Positions 61,789-64,000 of a DNA stretch of 64,000 bases are shown here, one piece after another (position 1 is the first letter of the stretch; each line of letters begins with the position of its first letter). A model generated the notes under the pieces. It ran no database searches. It was not told where the DNA came from and saw only the letters and a list, made by a program, of their open reading frames with translations. Origin of the DNA: Fluviibacter sp964498255 (GTDB lineage: Bacteria; Pseudomonadota; Gammaproteobacteria; Burkholderiales; Rhodocyclaceae); contig CAZCGW010000007.1 of NCBI GenBank assembly GCA_964498255.1, positions 20,540 through 84,539 of the forward strand, read 5' to 3'. A program made the translations under genes and the position numbers.

Positions 61789-62061
61789 ATGAACGCGCTT
61801 CTCCTTTTTGCCTCGACATTTGCACTGGTCCTGTTCCTTGGCCTGCAGTCGCTCAACGTCAATGGTGGCCACCGACTGTTGTCCTTTGTGACCAGCTTCG
61901 GTATTGGCGCCGCCAATCTCACCGTACTCAAAATCATGCCGGGTCCAACCAACGGACTGGAGGTCGCAGCCTATCTGCTGGGCGGCCCATTCGGAATCCT
62001 CGCATCCATTGCAATTCATCCATGCCTTGTCCGCTTGCTCGGCAAGGCTTCTACCTCATAA
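61789..62061 (+). CDS. Small membrane protein, unknown function
   Basis: 90 residues from ATG 61789, preceded by a G-rich AGGGCAGGGGG. About three hydrophobic segments: LLLFASTFALVLFLGLQ, LLSFVTSFGIGAANLTVL and AAYLLGGPFGILASIAI. From memory it resembles small membrane proteins of phages and mobile elements in proteobacteria, but I cannot name a family. Its place right behind tRNA-Lys supports an accessory origin. It may be cotranscribed with the 58-residue ORF 12 bases downstream. Confidence 0.65.
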   Translation: MNALLLFASTFALVLFLGLQSLNVNGGHRLLSFVTSFGIGAANLTVLKIMPGPTNGLEVAAYLLGGPFGILASIAIHPCLVRLLGKASTS

Positions 62062-62073
62062 AGGAGTAACGCC

Positions 62074-62250
62074 ATGCCAGAAGAAACAAACATCGATAGC
62101 ACGACGCTTCCCAAGATTGATTACGACCTCATCCGCAACCTCGTTCTCGAAGGCGTGTCTACCGGCGCGGTCAAAGATCCTTTTGAAACGACCAAATCGT
62201 TGATTCGTTGCTTAAAGCTACTTCGCCAGTCAAGCGATCAAAGCAATTAA
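62074..62250 (+). CDS. 58-residue hypothetical protein
   Basis: Small ORF beginning MPEETNIDSTTLPKIDYDLI and ending QSSDQSN. A strong AAGGAG lies 7 bases before the ATG, and it sits between the membrane protein and parA on the same strand, so it is likely translated. The middle (YDLIRNLVLEGVSTGAVKDP) looks helical and soluble, with one cysteine. No family recognised; it might be a small regulator of the partition genes, but that is a guess. Confidence 0.6.
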   Translation: MPEETNIDSTTLPKIDYDLIRNLVLEGVSTGAVKDPFETTKSLIRCLKLLRQSSDQSN

Positions 62251-62309
62251 GACTGTCCAAACCTAGCACTCACTAATTATCCATGCCAAACCTGTAAGGA
62301 GCACACCTC

Positions 62310-63155
62310 ATGAAAAAACTTCTTGTAACGATGATGAAAGGCGGCACCGGCAAGACCATGCTCGTTTGCCAACTGGCTCGCCATGCTCACGCTAAAGGCC
62401 TCCGTGTCTTAGTGGTAGATATTGACGATCAGATGAACACTAGCTCCTGCCTGCTGCGGGGTGAAGGCGTCCAGAAGCTACCATTTAGTACCACCCAGGT
62501 TTACCGCGATCGGATCGCAAATATTGATTTCGGAGATAGCGCGTTCACTGTGCTCTGCAGCGATTCCACTATCAAATCAACAATTACCGAGCAGATGATG
62601 GCCACCGATGCCAATGGTGAATATATCGGAGATAACGCTGTCCACAATCTAAATCACTTTATGCAACAGGCAGATCAGCACTTTGATCTTTGTATTCTGG
62701 ACACGCCTAGCGGCATGGATCACAGCATTGTCTGCGCCATGGCTTGCGCAGATTTTGTGCTGGCACCAATTGAATTCACGCCTGAATGCATGGAAGGCAT
62801 TACAACGCTGCTCTCTGGCCCCCGGAGCATCCCAACCATTCGTGAGTTCAATCCGGGTCTTAAATTTTTAGGTTTCCTGCCAAATAAGGTAGAAGCCACG
62901 GAAAAGCAGAAGGCGATCATGAACGACCTGATTGATTCAGGATCTATGGGGTCGTTTGTCTGCGACGATCAAGGTCGTCTATTAAGCATTCCAAAGCGCC
63001 AGGCATTGCTACAAGTGCAAGCCGAAGGGATTTCATTGGCCGAATTCGCAAAAAGCAATAGCCAGGCACGTTCTGCGCTTCCTACAGTCCGTCGCGTGTT
63101 TGATAGTTTGCTTGGCAAGATGACGCTGGGCGTAACTGGAGAAGATCATGAGTGA
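62310..63155 (+). CDS. parA: ParA-family partition ATPase
   Basis: 281-residue P-loop ATPase. The deviant Walker A is MMKGGTGKTM (K-G-G-x-G-K-T, residues 9-17); the A' region reads VDIDDQMNTSS, with Asp where Pro is usual in DxDPQ; Walker B is LCILDTPSG. No N-terminal DNA-binding domain, so it is of the short Soj/type Ib kind. AAGGAG precedes the ATG. It overlaps parB by 8 bases, a normal partition operon. Expected to position or stabilise the mobile element or plasmid form. Confidence 0.9.
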   Translation: MKKLLVTMMKGGTGKTMLVCQLARHAHAKGLRVLVVDIDDQMNTSSCLLRGEGVQKLPFSTTQVYRDRIANIDFGDSAFTVLCSDSTIKSTITEQMMATDANGEYIGDNAVHNLNHFMQQADQHFDLCILDTPSGMDHSIVCAMACADFVLAPIEFTPECMEGITTLLSGPRSIPTIREFNPGLKFLGFLPNKVEATEKQKAIMNDLIDSGSMGSFVCDDQGRLLSIPKRQALLQVQAEGISLAEFAKSNSQARSALPTVRRVFDSLLGKMTLGVTGEDHE

Positions 63156-64000
63156 GAAAAAGCCCTCATCGATTTTCTCTGTCGCAACCCTGAACAAAAT
63201 GATGGCTGAAAAGCAGGCGCAAATGGGAGGGTCTAAGGATCCTAACCAGATTGGCGTTGTTCTGGCCATTGATCTGAAAAACGTCATTGAAGATACAGAT
63301 CAACCCCGACAAGTCTTTGATGATGAAGCCATACAGGCCCTTATCGATGATGTAAAGATTCGAGGTATACAAGCTCCTATAGCAGTTAGACCAGCAGTGG
63401 ATGGTATCTACAAGATCATTCACGGTGCTCGTCGTTACAGAGCTGCACTGGCCGCAAGCTTACCCAAAGTTCCTGTGATTGTTCAAACCGATGCAGAAGT
63501 CTTTGACGATTATTCACAGGTCGCTGAGAACACCAAGCGCGCAGGCTTGCATCCGTTGGACATCGCACGCTTCATCCAGAAGCGCAAGGATCTCGGAGAA
63601 AAGAACAAGTACATAGCTGAGAGATTAGGCGAATCCTCAAATTACATCCTTTACCACCTTGCCTTGATTGAAGCTCCTGCCAAAATCCGGGCCGCTTTTG
63701 ATGAAGGGCGTATACGTGGCGCAGAGAGTGTCTGGAGCCTAGTCAAGCTCCAAGAGAAGAATCCGGAAGCCGTTGAACATCTGCTCCATGGCGATGGCGA
63801 GATTACTCGACAGATGATCCGTAATGCAGGATCTGCAAAGCCTGTTACTAACGTAAGCGCGCCGTTAGATTCGTCCGAAAGCTTGCGGCAAGATCCGCCC
63901 AAAGACGATAACACCACGCTCGATGATGACGTGCCTGATCGATCCCCACGCGTTCAGGCATCAACAGAGCCGAAAACTCGTGGCCCATCATTGCCGCCGA
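63148..64000 (+). CDS. parB: ParB/RepB/Spo0J-family partition protein (3' partial)
   Basis: The open frame starts at ATG 63148 inside the parA end and runs beyond the window; 284 residues are visible. The ParB nuclease-like N-domain has QPRQVFDDEAIQALIDDVKI, the CTP-binding motif as HGARRYRAAL (GARR for GERR), and AENTKRAGLHPLDIARFI (the EN-x2-R motif). A helix-turn-helix lies at about 165-190 (KYIAERLGESSNYILYHLAL), then a KorB-like region and a Pro/Asp-rich linker. The C-terminal dimerisation domain is outside the window. Its parS site is not identified. Confidence 0.88.
   Translation, partial: MSEKKPSSIFSVATLNKMMAEKQAQMGGSKDPNQIGVVLAIDLKNVIEDTDQPRQVFDDEAIQALIDDVKIRGIQAPIAVRPAVDGIYKIIHGARRYRAALAASLPKVPVIVQTDAEVFDDYSQVAENTKRAGLHPLDIARFIQKRKDLGEKNKYIAERLGESSNYILYHLALIEAPAKIRAAFDEGRIRGAESVWSLVKLQEKNPEAVEHLLHGDGEITRQMIRNAGSAKPVTNVSAPLDSSESLRQDPPKDDNTTLDDDVPDRSPRVQASTEPKTRGPSLPP

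Larger units (their letters stand above)
61661..64000. mobile_element. Putative edge of an integrated element at tRNA-Lys (continues past window)
   Basis: From the 3' end of tRNA-Lys gene content changes from housekeeping to a small membrane protein, a 58-residue orphan, and a ParA/ParB pair, all on plus and looking more A+T-rich than the preceding genes. In several integrative elements (pKLC102/PAGI-2-like) a soj/parA gene stands at the tRNA-Lys end away from the integrase. No integrase and no repeated tRNA 3' end are visible here, so the call rests on context alone. Confidence 0.5.

Noticed and set aside
61555..62019. Minus-strand open frame with an IRTHDQRIKSPLLYRLSYRP-like stretch across tRNA-Lys
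   Set aside because: This peptide is the known false translation of the reverse strand of a tRNA gene; the tRNA is certain.

Overview
The window looks like a chromosomal segment of a betaproteobacterium, with G+C in the mid-50s percent by eye. The evidence is the gene order: corC-lnt-glyQS-gmhB-plsC, glnA with glnLG, pth-rplY-prs-tRNA-Gln-ispE-lolB, and ruvCAB-ybgC-tolQRAB-pal-cpoB-queE-queC. Protein features agree (BirA without a DNA-binding domain, type III pantothenate kinase, RpoH with its RpoH box). The genus cannot be told; Rhodocyclales or Neisseriales relatives are plausible. About 61.5 kb is dense housekeeping DNA with no gene-free stretch above 300 bases. The last 2.3 kb looks like the edge of an integrated element.

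Layout. 1-7.4 kb: CorC, Lnt, GlyQS, GmhB, PlsC and a YgjP-type metallopeptidase, all on plus. 7.4-16.0 kb, minus: a TAXI-type binding protein broken by a frameshift, coaX, birA, the NtrC/NtrB pair, glnA with a sigma-54 promoter and two NtrC sites, and a cation diffusion facilitator. 16.2-19.7 kb, plus: rhodanese, nadA, an EEP-family hydrolase, clsB. 19.7-24.6 kb: gluQ, cytochrome b561 with two YceI proteins, a SYLF protein, ychF and a small RRM-like protein. 24.7-31 kb: a complete RND efflux operon. 31-43.2 kb: pth, rplY, prs, tRNA-Gln, ispE, lolB, a TPR protein, mutM, ferredoxin, coaD, rsmD, two M16 peptidases, ftsY. 43.2-48.4 kb: a ChaA-type antiporter, rpoH with a CIRCE operator, a compact ArsR-rhodanese/exported protein/DsrE/methyltransferase cassette behind a perfect 40-bp palindrome, and an orphan TonB-like protein. 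48.5-59.3 kb: yebC, ruvC-ruvA-[AI-2E]-ruvB, ybgC, tol-pal, queE, queC. 59.3-61.5 kb: ovoA (ovothiol synthesis). 61.58 kb onward: tRNA-Lys, then small ORFs and a ParA/ParB pair.

The points most worth a second look are the putative sulfur- or arsenic-responsive cassette at 45.4-47.5 kb with its palindromic operator, the CIRCE element in front of rpoH, the NtrC/sigma-54 control region of glnA, the frameshifted TAXI gene, the ovothiol synthase, and the tRNA-Lys/ParAB junction. No CRISPR array, insertion sequence or rRNA gene was seen.
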